A stretch of DNA of 64,000 bases, from the NCBI RefSeq assembly GCF_020283565.1, contig NC_060065.1:19878866-19942865 (forward strand). Reading direction: 5' to 3'. The position numbers and the translations under genes were made by a program. The notes under the pieces are model-generated. The model did no database searches. It was not told the DNA's origin and worked only from the letters and a program-made list of their open reading frames with translations. Each line of letters opens with the position of its first letter. The first letter of the stretch is position 1. Shown here in pieces: positions 48,574-57,957 of this stretch. Origin of the DNA: Trifolium pratense (Eukaryota > Streptophyta > Magnoliopsida > Fabales > Fabaceae).

Positions 48574-49479
48574 ATGGATCAAGTATCAGCACAAGGTCGT
48601 CCTCTTCCTTTTCTCACTAGAGATCTTCATCTTCATCCTCATCATCAATTCCACACCAACCACCAAACCAATGAAGAAGAACAACAAAGTGGCAATGGCA
48701 ACTTAAGCCGAGGCCAAAAACGAGAACGAAACAACAACGATGATACTCCCACAGGCGGAGAAGGAAAAGACGATGGAGGCAGTGGAAGTGCGGGAGGAGG
48801 TAGTGGTGGTGAGATGGGAAGAAGACCAAGAGGAAGACCAGCAGGTTCTAAAAACAAGCCAAAACCCCCCATCATTATCACGAGAGACAGCGCAAACGCA
48901 CTCCGATCCCACGTGATGGAGGTCGCGAACGGATGCGACATCATGGAAAGTGTGACGGTCTTTGCACGGAGGAGACAGCGTGGTGTCTGTATCCTCAGTG
49001 GAAGTGGGACCGTCACAAACGTGACTCTCCGTCAACCAGCATCACCTGGTGCGGTAGTCACACTTCACGGAAGATTTGAGATATTATCTTTATCTGGCTC
49101 TTTCCTGCCGCCGCCTGCTCCACCAGCAGCGTCAGGATTAGCCATATATCTAGCTGGCGGACAAGGACAAGTAGTCGGTGGAAGCGTGGTGGGACCGTTG
49201 TTGGCTTCCGGTCCCGTTGTTATCATGGCAGCTTCCTTTGGAAATGCAGCTTATGAAAGGTTGCCTTTAGAAGATGAAGAAACACCAGTGAATGTGCCAG
49301 GAAGTGGAGGGTTAGGGTCACCAGGAACTATGGGAACTCCACAACAACAACAGCAACAACTTGTGGCAGATCCTAACACTTCATCACTTTTCCATGGAGG
49401 AGTTCCTCAAAATCTTCTCAATTCATGCCAATTACCAGCTGAGGGCTATTGGGGTGGAAGTGCTCGTCCTCCTTTTTAA
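48574..49479 (+). CDS. AHL22: AT-hook motif nuclear-localised protein, AHL22-type
   Basis: Intronless gene, 301 residues. AHL proteins are plant nuclear factors that bind AT-rich DNA by the AT-hook, form complexes through the PPC/DUF296 domain, and act in growth, hypocotyl elongation and flowering-time control (family knowledge). Seen here: N-terminus [20 protein letters not shown] with HPHHQFH, as in Arabidopsis AHL22; acidic/Gly-rich linker; one AT-hook [16 protein letters not shown] at 84-99; PPC domain about 100-231 starting [19 protein letters not shown], with GRFEIL at 167-172 and [12 protein letters not shown]; a Gln run near 274; and the C-terminal LPAEGYWG motif. One AT-hook and no intron place it in the intronless clade A. 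The assignment to AHL22 rather than a near paralogue rests on the termini. Stop at 49477. Confidence 0.95.
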   Translation: MDQVSAQGRPLPFLTRDLHLHPHHQFHTNHQTNEEEQQSGNGNLSRGQKRERNNNDDTPTGGEGKDDGGSGSAGGGSGGEMGRRPRGRPAGSKNKPKPPIIITRDSANALRSHVMEVANGCDIMESVTVFARRRQRGVCILSGSGTVTNVTLRQPASPGAVVTLHGRFEILSLSGSFLPPPAPPAASGLAIYLAGGQGQVVGGSVVGPLLASGPVVIMAASFGNAAYERLPLEDEETPVNVPGSGGLGSPGTMGTPQQQQQQLVADPNTSSLFHGGVPQNLLNSCQLPAEGYWGGSARPPF

Positions 49480-50620
49480 CCAAAAAAAAATATGTTATTC
49501 ACTTAATCACTTCTCATCATGCTTTTCGTTTTATCTTTGTTTCTTTTTTCTTATCTTAATTTGTTTTGTTTTTGTTTCACCCCTTTTACTTTCTCTTTAT
49601 CATCACTTGTTCATTCTCCTTCTTATAACTTAGTTTAAATTGAAGACTTTTCTTTGATCATATGGTATTGACTCTCTCTCTCTCTCTACTTGGTGATGTA
49701 TAAATTCATGAATTTTTTATGGAGTTTGAATTTGATGATATTTGCATCCATAAACAGTTTAATTAATTTTCTTGTTGAGCTAAAAATGTTCTAAGTTGCT
49801 TCCAAATGAAGCAGCAGAAACTAGCATGTGATGTCTCACTCTCTTTCTATTTTTTTGCTGCAATTTTAGTATCTTGTCTGTTAATTTATCAGTCAATCTT
49901 TGCATAGGGAGGAAAAAGAGAATAATTTTTCATCTTTTAATAATTTTTATTTTGAATTTTTTTTATATAACTTTTTTTTGCCTTTTTCCCATTTTTGGGG
50001 TGGTTAATTTCTAGGATTTCTAACCTAGCTAGATTCAGATTCTAAAATAGACAATTGATAAATAAACCAACAAAAAAATGCACAATGAACATGTTAAAAA
50101 ATTTATCTATTTCAAGAAAAGTGTGTGTTGGACACAATAATTAGTTCCCTTTGTAAGTTAGAAAACACTAACTCAAACATCATTACTATATACACTCTCA
50201 CTTTCTTTGCTACTAACACCCATCATTACATCCAAACTCATGTCCTTTTCACACCCATGTTCTCAAAATTAGCACTATCATTATTATGTTATACTATGTT
50301 TCATTAATATATATTTTCTCTTCACCAAAAAAAAAAAATTATTTTTTTTTCAATTTTTTTCATCCTTTTGAGTTTTTGTTTCTCTAGCCATCTAGTGTTT
50401 AGAAGAAATGTATTTTAGTGATATAAAGTTTAGTCTAGAAATAATATATTGTTTTGAACTCAATTATCAAAAGTGGTTAATATATTTTTTATCTAGTATC
50501 GCTATTCTGAACTTTCTTAGTATTTTCTTTATATTAATGTAATATTATTTGCCATTAAAAGACAGAAATCAAACTTTCTTTCATATAGGACATATAAAAT
50601 ATGAAGTTTAATTGAGAGGT
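49480..50620. other. AHL 3' flank and unassigned AT-rich DNA
   Basis: Probable 3' UTR with TC-rich stretches, including a (TC)n run near 49672-49688. No second gene is seen. Confidence 0.5.
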
Positions 50621-50639
50621 AAATAAAAATTGGTAAAAT

Positions 50640-50855
50640 AGGCCAAAAATAATTTAGTTCAAACGGTAAGAGGTTCGATTCATTATTACACCTATGAAAA
50701 AAATTCGGTTGAGAGGAAAGAACTCATCTTATGTGCTTACAAATTTTTCAACGGAATTTTTTTTTTTACAATGAGCTGGGAATCGAACTCATGACCTATA
50801 ACGTACTATCCAAACTCCCACCACTAGACCAAACCTAGTGGCTTGAAGTTTTTCA
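50640..50855. mobile_element. Two adjoining SINE-like tRNA fragments in opposite directions
   Basis: Plus strand at about 50655-50690 has AAACGGTAAGAGGTTCGATTC, a B-box-like site. From 50850 back to 50770 the minus strand reads TTTGGTCTAGTGGTGGGAG and CATGAGTTCGATTCCCAGC, a second tRNA-like head, with its A tail marked by the T run near 50758-50766. TSDs are not clear. Confidence 0.55.
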
Positions 50856-50859
50856 TCAC

Positions 50860-52300
50860 TAACGACGGTTACCAATACCATAGTAATCAATACCACGATT
50901 ACCATTACTATGGTAACCCAGAAAAAATTTGGTTAAATTAATTTGACATTCGAGTACTCCTGATCAATCTGCTCTTAATTAAAATTTATTAACCACTTGA
51001 AGTCATCCGTTTAATTTAAATCTTAGAAAGTTTATAATTTTATAATAAACATTGATAACTCTTAGAAAGTAATTAACAGATGTTGGACAGTGAAATTCAT
51101 GTATTTCAAGGAGAAAGAATGGGGAGTTATGGGCTTCACTCTGTTTGTCTGTCTCATATGTGTGATTAGGGTTTATTATGGAGGCAGAGGTGAGCATTGG
51201 ATGTTGGGTCACACGTGCACTTGCTCTGTGAACAAAAAATAAAAAAGGTTCCTTTACGAGGCAACAACCAGAACAAACAGACCTCAAGAGCAAAGTGTTA
51301 AAGCCTCTCATCCTTCTATGTGCCATTAATTGCCACTTTCTAGACATACATACATATGAGATTCAACTTCAAGTACCATCAAAGTTGAGGTAATTTATAT
51401 TAGTAGTAGTAAAAGTATTAATGATCATATTTGACTATGACAGATTTATACAACAAATAGTAAAGGAATCTCTAATAAGATCATCTTAGTGAATTACATG
51501 GAAGAAGGATGAATCTTTTATTTGTTAGTAGTAGTATATAAATTTCAAAATGGGTTCTATAAAAAAGATTATTGGAGAGTACACAAATTCTAGTTCAACC
51601 GGCAGAAATGTCGAAAATGTTAGGTTGAACGTCAATCTCCTATATTAAACCGCTCTCATTTAATCATAATTACTTCTAAAATTTTATGTGAGGTTTGACT
51701 ATAATTAATTTGTTGATGGCTTAACACTACTATTTATATTAGGAGGTGAGGGTGTATCAAAATTAAACTTCAATAATAAAAGGTAAAAAGAGAACATATA
51801 GATAAACTCATAGTTTTGTCTTGATTAGGGAATAGATGCTCTTGAAACCCTAGCTCTTTCTGCTTCTTTTACACTGTTACTATTATTCCACCAATGCCAA
51901 CATGTATATAAAAAACTTTGTTTATTTAATATCACATCTTTTCCTTGGATTCTATTCTTACCTTGTCCAGTTCCTCTACTTTGGTTTTTCCTTGCTATAT
52001 AGATAAGCAGTTCCCAAAGATCATTCTCAATAATTATCAAACACTTCCTGAAAAAGTTCTTATATAGCACTAGTGTTCAAAGGATGCCATTTTTTGGACA
52101 CTGTCACATTTACTGGTCTTAGTTTCACATCTGAACAACATGCAATAAATCATGTTGGACATTTTAGTAATTATTTCTTCAATTATCATATATCCTATGA
52201 CTCAAAATTATCAGTAAAGTTAATTGCACTGAATTCCACATAGTGTATTTATTGGTGTAGCAATTAATATAAGGCTGTTATTTGATACTAAAATGTAAGA
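50860..52300. other. Unassigned DNA
   Basis: A small inverted cluster CCATAGTAATC/GGTAATCGTGG... near 50875-50920 (CCATAGTA, TACTATGG) forms a short hairpin. The minus-strand frames at 51003-51347 and 51825-52070 are not recognised and I do not call them genes. Confidence 0.45.
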
Positions 52301-52304
52301 GTTT

Positions 52305-52470
52305 TGCTAACGTTTGTCCTAAGGGGGAAATCAAAAATAGAATAGTTACATTGAAAAATATAACAATTTGATTTTTTTAAAAGATGAATGTACATTTTTT
52401 GAGAAAAATATTTCTATATTAAATTATTTATCATATATCCTAAAGACACACGTTAAATTGAAGAATCTTC
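52305..52470. mobile_element. Possible Mutator-like MITE and adjoining Stowaway remnant
   Basis: GAGTTTTGCTAACGTTTGTC at the left and complement of AAAGACACACGTTAAATTG at the right form an imperfect pair. Downstream, TA then CTCCCTCGATCC at 52546 is a Stowaway left end whose right end I cannot find before a direct repeat (52786-52843). Confidence 0.45.
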
Positions 52471-52785
52471 AACTTTGTCCACATTTTTCTTGGTAGGTTT
52501 CCTTCAGTAGATGTAATTCTATTTTAACCGTATTTGAAATTAAATACTCCCTCGATCCGATCTTTTTCATAAGGAACAATTTGAAAAAGTCATACAAATC
52601 AAGGAAGTTAATTTTTCTCATTAATAATTCTAAAATTTTATATTTTATTCCAAAACTAATCCTAGCAAGAGTAATATGTATCTCTAATTAATACACTAGC
52701 ATTGAAATAAATTATTTGTTTTATTTAATAACGGTACATATGGGATTGTGTATTTAATAAATAATAAATTTAAAAAATGCTTCTT

Positions 52786-52843
52786 ATAAAAAGAACAAAT
52801 TTGTTTTTTTTTTTTTTTTAATAAAAAGAACAAATTTGTTTTT
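52786..52843. repeat. Direct repeat around a bare poly(T) insert
   Basis: ATAAAAAGAACAAATTTG begins at 52786 and again at 52821. Only a T run and two A's separate them. Confidence 0.7.
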
Positions 52844-53640
52844 GAAAGTGTTCCTTTTAAATATATCTTACTATCAAAATTTGAAACCTTAGTTCGCCAC
52901 CATATTGTAGAGTTTAATGTCTTATCTTATTTTGTTTTTGTATTGAGACCTTGTTAATTAAAATGTCATGCCTAACTAGATTAGAGCATCAAAAGGCATG
53001 GAATAAATATCCTCACGTACAGCTTTAATTTGATATTTAATTAAATGCTTTTGTGCAACTGTTTTAGATGTATAATATGTATTTTGTTGGACCATATATA
53101 TATATACTACCGATGATTATACCTTTCTGCTTCATCATGGTGAGCATCATTACTTGGCTTGAAACTAAATTATAATAGTGCCCACCCTCGGTCACACAAC
53201 AATAACAATTGCATTGTTTATCATTCCATACAAATTAAGAAAATATGATAAATATAAAACAGAAGAAAATATGATAAATGAAATAATGTTGAATTTACTA
53301 AATTACTGTTGTTAGTTAGAGGTTTATTAGTTATTGGCGTATTCTCATTATCCATAAACTATAGCAAAAAGATGTACAGGTGCTAACCTGTGTCTCTTTA
53401 CCGGTGTTTTAAAATGTGATCGATTGATCGGACCAGTGCAGTGGGAAACGTGGGTTATAAAAGAAACGTGGGGTTAAAAGAGAAATTTTCAAACTGAAGA
53501 GGTGTGTTGGATAATAAACTTGAATTGGTTTATTGGACTAATCAAGTGTTGGGCCCAATTTAGTAATAAGGTAGTATGTCCATTGAAGGTTTTAGAGAAG
53601 TGTTGAAATAAATAAAGAGTAGTTGAAAGATACATTATTA
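52844..53640. other. Unassigned AT-rich DNA
   Basis: No ORF, no recognisable repeat. Confidence 0.5.
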
Positions 53641-53659
53641 AATGTATGTAGCAGTAGAG

Positions 53660-54125
53660 AGTAGGGATTGTAATGAGTGCCTATGGGTGCGAGTCTGATA
53701 CTATCCAAATTCAAATGTTGTTCGGTTGGGAAACCCGAAACTCGTAACAAGAACACACATAATTCATTATTTGCTCAAACTCGGTCCGAACTATATTTGA
53801 TAAAATGCAAAATGTAGCATAATTTGGTAATATATTTTATAAATTTCAAAATAGTTTTTTTTCTACTAAACAATTCATCAAATGTTATCATCACTACAAC
53901 ATGCACCAGTAGAGCATTCAAAAACTTAAAAGGGAGCAAAATACATAGGAGTAAATAGGTAATTTAATATATAAACGGGTGGATGAATGGGTTTCGGGTG
54001 TGGGTTTGATACTACCCAAATCCACACCCATATATTCGGGTGCCACCCGAACCCAAATTCAAACTCAGTCAACTCGGGTTTCGCCCGTTGACTTGGGTTT
54101 GGGTTCAGGTAGGTCTATTGGTTTT
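53660..54125. mobile_element. Possible hAT-type non-autonomous element with CGGGT repeats
   Basis: Two related segments (GGGTGCGAGTCTGATACTAT at 53685, GGGTGTGGGTTTGATACTAC at 53996) and multiple ACCCGAACCC / GGGTTTCGGGTG blocks surround an AT-rich core. The repeated GGGT/ACCC ends resemble small non-autonomous hAT elements. No clean TSD found. Confidence 0.4.
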
Positions 54126-54160
54126 GGGTTTTCCTGTCATCCATATTAGAGAGAAGTATG

Positions 54161-54212
54161 TAGAAGTCTCTCTCTTTTTTTTTTTTTTTTTGGCTAATAG
54201 AAGTCTCTCTCT
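54161..54212. repeat. 15-bp direct repeat around poly(T)+GGCTAA
   Basis: TAGAAGTCTCTCTCT at 54161-54175 and 54198-54212. The insert on the minus strand is TTAGCC followed by about 16 A's, like the extreme 3' tail of a retroposon. Confidence 0.75.
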
Positions 54213-54589
54213 TAAAAGTGTGTAGAAGCGTTTCTTGATATATCTAGAACTCTCCATTAAAGGCTATAAATAAGGGAGAGCTGGTCATTTGTAAACCAAG
54301 CAAATAAGCAAGCAAATTGTTCTTCTCTGAAATATTTTCTCCTCCTCAATTCCTCCAAAAACTCACCATATAACCTTCTCCTTTTCCAACAGGGTGGGTA
54401 AACCGGCCAGCTAATAGGATTGAATATGCAAGCAACCCGGTGAAAAATGTGTTTTACATGTTCGATTTTTATAATTTTTTGTTGTTAAATAACAGAATAT
54501 AATTTTATAATTTAGATGTTCATTTTAGGTAAATTACACGTATAGATTATTTAATTCAAATGCATATGAAGTTATCCTTAAACAACAAA

Positions 54590-55146
54590 TTTTTTGAGTG
54601 GTTAGGGTTAGAGCTAGTCTCCTCCAATAGTATTTCTAGTTTGTTTGAGTGGTTCAATCTAGGAGTGGGTGGGAAGTCTAGGTTAGGTTGGATGTTAATT
54701 TGACATGCGGCAGTGTGGTCTATCTGGATCTTTCAGAATGATTTAATCTTTGTTAGGGCAACTATTTTTGTTGAGTCTTTGGTCGATGAGGTGAAACTTT
54801 CATCCTGGAAGTGGTTTCTGGCCAAAAACGTTGGTCACTCCTGCTCCTTCTTTGAGTGGGAGGTGCAATCAGTCGTGTGGTGGAGCCGATAGAGATTAGT
54901 GGGGTCTGGGTGCTGACTTCTGATGACTTTGTTTGGTGGGTGGGTTCATCCTTTTTCTTCTTTTGTCATTTTTCTTTTCTCTTCTTGTTCTGTCTTGGTT
55001 GCTAGATTTGGGCAGGTTGGTGTCTGCCGGTATCATTTGTGTGTGTGTGTGTGTTTTTTTTTTGTCCCTCTTTATGTTTTTCTTCTTTTGGGAATACTCC
55101 CGGTACTCCTCTTTGTTTGTGATATCCCCTTGTATTGGTGACTTCT

Positions 55147-55150
<4 letters not shown>
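54590..55150 (+). mobile_element. L1 LINE 3' end remnant
   Basis: Plus-strand reading WSIWIFQNDLIFVRATIFVE is the WxxWxxRNxxxF signature after the zf-RVT domain of plant L1s, followed by VDEVKLSSWKWFLAK. Then a long T-rich 3' UTR with (GT)n at 55037-55054 and ending CCCTTGTATTGGTG before a short (TA)n (55151-55178). Stops show decay. No TSD found. Confidence 0.7.
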
Positions 55151-55177
<27 letters not shown>

Positions 55178-55211
55178 TTGCCATTCAATTTTTTTTTATA
55201 CTCAAAATAGA

Positions 55212-55838
55212 TTTAATTTCATAATTAGCCAATCAAATGCATAGAATTGTTAAAAGGTTCAAATGAAAGTAATTTTTTTTGGCACCCCGAAGATTTTTCA
55301 TGTGCCCTAAATTTTTTTCAAAATACCTATGTCTGCTAGTTCATTTGCCAACAAGTTTCGCTATAAAAGTAGTGGATGTCTAAAAATTATTCAAATACAA
55401 CAATGTTTGAAGATTTCAAGCCCCCCAAAAAAAATCAATTTTATTTTCATCCGCTACTTAAGTAGACAATGGAGTTAAAGTGTTCGCTACTTAAGTAGCG
55501 GACTATTCCAACGTATATAAGAACCCACCACCTTCTCCCCGCTTTAATTTCAAAATTAGGCAATCAAATGCATAGAATTATTAAAAGGTTCAAATGAAGG
55601 TAGTTTCTTTTGGCACCCCTGCATGCCTTGCGAATTTTTCAAAGTACCTTTGCCTACTAGTTAACTTGCCAACAGGTTTCGCTACAAAAGTAGTGGATGT
55701 CTAAAAAAAATATTCAAATACAAAAATGTTTGAAGATTTCAAGCCCCCCAAGAAAAGTTTTGATTTTTTTTCATCCGCTACTTAAGTAGCAGACTATTCC
55801 AATATATATAAAAACCCACTACTTCAAACCCACGATTT
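55212..55838. repeat. Diverged tandem duplication, two units of about 330 and 296 bp
   Basis: Units start TTTAATTTCATAATTAGCC (55212) and TTTAATTTCAAAATTAGGC (55543) and run in parallel through AATCAAATGCATAGAATT, TTTTGGCACCCC, AAAAGTAGTGGATGTCTAAA, GATTTCAAGCCCCCCAA and the palindrome (55451-55465, 55485-55500, 55777-55790), ending in TATATAAGAACCCAC-like sequence, a possible TATA box. Confidence 0.85.
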
Positions 55839-56795
55839 AAACCGTTATTTTTTTGTCAAAATCTACTCAAAATCAAACTCAAACAAGAGGTTAGTACACA
55901 TTTGATCAATTTTTATAAGTAGTGTATATGTCTAATCTTAATATTGTTTAATATTTATTTTCTTGTGTGTTTTGGTTCAGAAATGGACGGGGCTTCGGAA
56001 ATGACAATGAGAGCTTCAACATTGTGTGTAGGCTGAGTCTAAGGTGGATAAGTGATGCAAATATGGTGGAGGAGGATGATCAGATTCAGGCTGCTGAATA
56101 TACATATGTTGATCATCAGCTAGCTGAATTTTCAAAATGGCTATATTACAAGAGCATACTCTCCTTATATGCCTGAGCTATATTCTCCGACATATTTAAG
56201 AAGGCCACGCAAGTTACAAATCTAATTTTTATATTTTGATTCTAATTGTCTTTCTAATTTATTGTATTATATCTGTATTTTTTTTCCTTTTCAGGTTTGT
56301 GAGACTGTTACCCCCTATCAGTCACATGAGAAAGCTTACATGTTGGACACTATGATAAACCGAAAATTTGGGTTTTCTTTTCTCAATCCGTTTTTGGAGT
56401 ATAGAAATAAGTATATTGATTTTTATCAAAAAAATAAAATATTGAATCCATAGAGACTTGGAATTAGGCTATCGTATGAAACCATATGTAAAGTTTGTGA
56501 AAATAATGAAAAAATTGTATTGGATTAGATATCATTATTTAATCACTTGGCATATGCGATCAATCATAAACTCATTATGTTTCGAATATGTTTACTCCTA
56601 TCTGGAAAAATATGTGAATTCAGATATAACTTTAACTTTCGATGTCTCGCTCAGTTATTTAATTATAACAACATTAAGATTCACTAGTATATGTGATCAT
56701 GAAACTAAATCTATGTCTAGCAACTTACATTCCATGAATGTATTTATTACATGTCCTTTAGAAAAGAAGTCTATGTCTAGCACTCCCTAAATCAA
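55839..56795 (+). other. Unrecognised, possibly transcribed fragment downstream of the tandem units
   Basis: Following the second TATA-like end, 55967-56176 (FWFRNGRGFGNDNES ... AEYTYVDHQLAEFSKWLYY) and, after an intron-like gap ending TTTTCAG at 56295, VCETVTPYQSHEKAYMLD. These may be exons of a degraded transposon gene with the tandem repeats as its 5' region. I recognise no domain. Confidence 0.3.
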
Positions 56796-56961
56796 AATAT
56801 CAATTTTGGAGTTTCATGTTGAAAAAATATTATGAGGAAATAAATCATAAACGTACCATAACACACTTCATTTATAACCAGCCAGATCACATTTACATTA
56901 TGATCATAAATAACTAGACTAATTAATCTCAACATAAGAGAGAGTTTAGTTACTTATATGA

Positions 56962-57297
56962 TCATGAGTATAAGTTACAAACAAAGAAGAAAGAGATGAG
57001 ATTGCATCCCATAACAGTACTCTTGAAGAAATTAACTTTAAGACCTGATGCTAGCTCAAAATAACGAAGGATCGTTTTTAGTGTCCACAGGTTCTCCACC
57101 GAAGTTTCACATAAAAAAGGGTGTATCTGTGTACTGGAGATGAGAAAAAGATAAGTTGATGTTACCCACCTTAAAACTTTTAAAAACGCCAAATTCCTCC
57201 ACCCTTCTAATAGCACCACTCAGCCCCTCAACCACTAAGAGAAATAAAAAAGGGGCTAGCGGATTATTAAAGTGGTACGGTGATTCATTAAGATATA
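56962..57297 (-). pseudogene. L1 LINE reverse-transcriptase fragment, ends at the hAT insertion
   Basis: Minus-strand NPLAPFLFLLVVEGLSGAIRR matches the QGDPLAPFLFLLV block of plant L1 RT, then FKVGNINLSFSHLQYTDTPF, where the catalytic YADD is replaced by YTDT, and VENLWTLKTILRYFELASGL and KVNFFKSTVMGCN. The reading changes frame between 57107 and 57219. The fragment stops at the duplication of the hAT element. Confidence 0.85.
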
Positions 57298-57957
57298 ATA
57301 AGAGCCAGGGCCGTTTTTGGGCCAGGGCTACCAGACCTCCAGCCCAAGGCCACAAAAAAATATATTTTGGTAATAGGTAGTAATATTGGGGGGGGGGGGG
57401 GGTTAAGTAGCAACAATAATGGTCCAGCAACAATAATGGCCCAGCAAAGCATAATTAAGCCAACAAAAAAAAAAACTCAAGGCAAGGTTGCGTCTTTCGC
57501 TTTCACCCTTCACCGACTTAATCAGCGTCTTTCTTTCTCATCCTCCCTTTACCGATGGAATTTTTTCGTCACCGCACCGTGAAACTAAAGGGAAATTTTT
57601 TCGTCCTCCCTTCTCCTCTCTCTCTCAATCTATCTCACTGAAACTAAAGGGGAAAATCATAACCCTAAGAAAAAAATCAAAATTCAAGGTTAGTATTTAG
57701 TTGATCAATTGTTTTCGTTTTTAAATTGTTAATTTCTTCTTTATTCATTATTAGGAAAGGATAGTTCATATCATAGTTGTTGTTGATGATGATGTTATTG
57801 TTGTTGAACATGAGGTTATTTGTGCTAATAGTCTATTACTAAATAAGGATGTTGTTAAAAATTTCAGGTCTACTAGGTTCAATTTCAACGCTACTGACTT
57901 GATCAAGAAGGAACAGTGAGAAATTTCAGGTTCTGCATTTATTTTTATTATTTAGCT

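Noticed and set aside
48617..49035. Three antisense frames across the AHL gene
   Set aside because: Opposite-strand shadows of the AHL coding sequence; compositionally biased, no recognised domain.
51003..51347. Minus-strand frame of 114 codons
   Set aside because: No recognisable domain; composition like the surrounding non-coding DNA.
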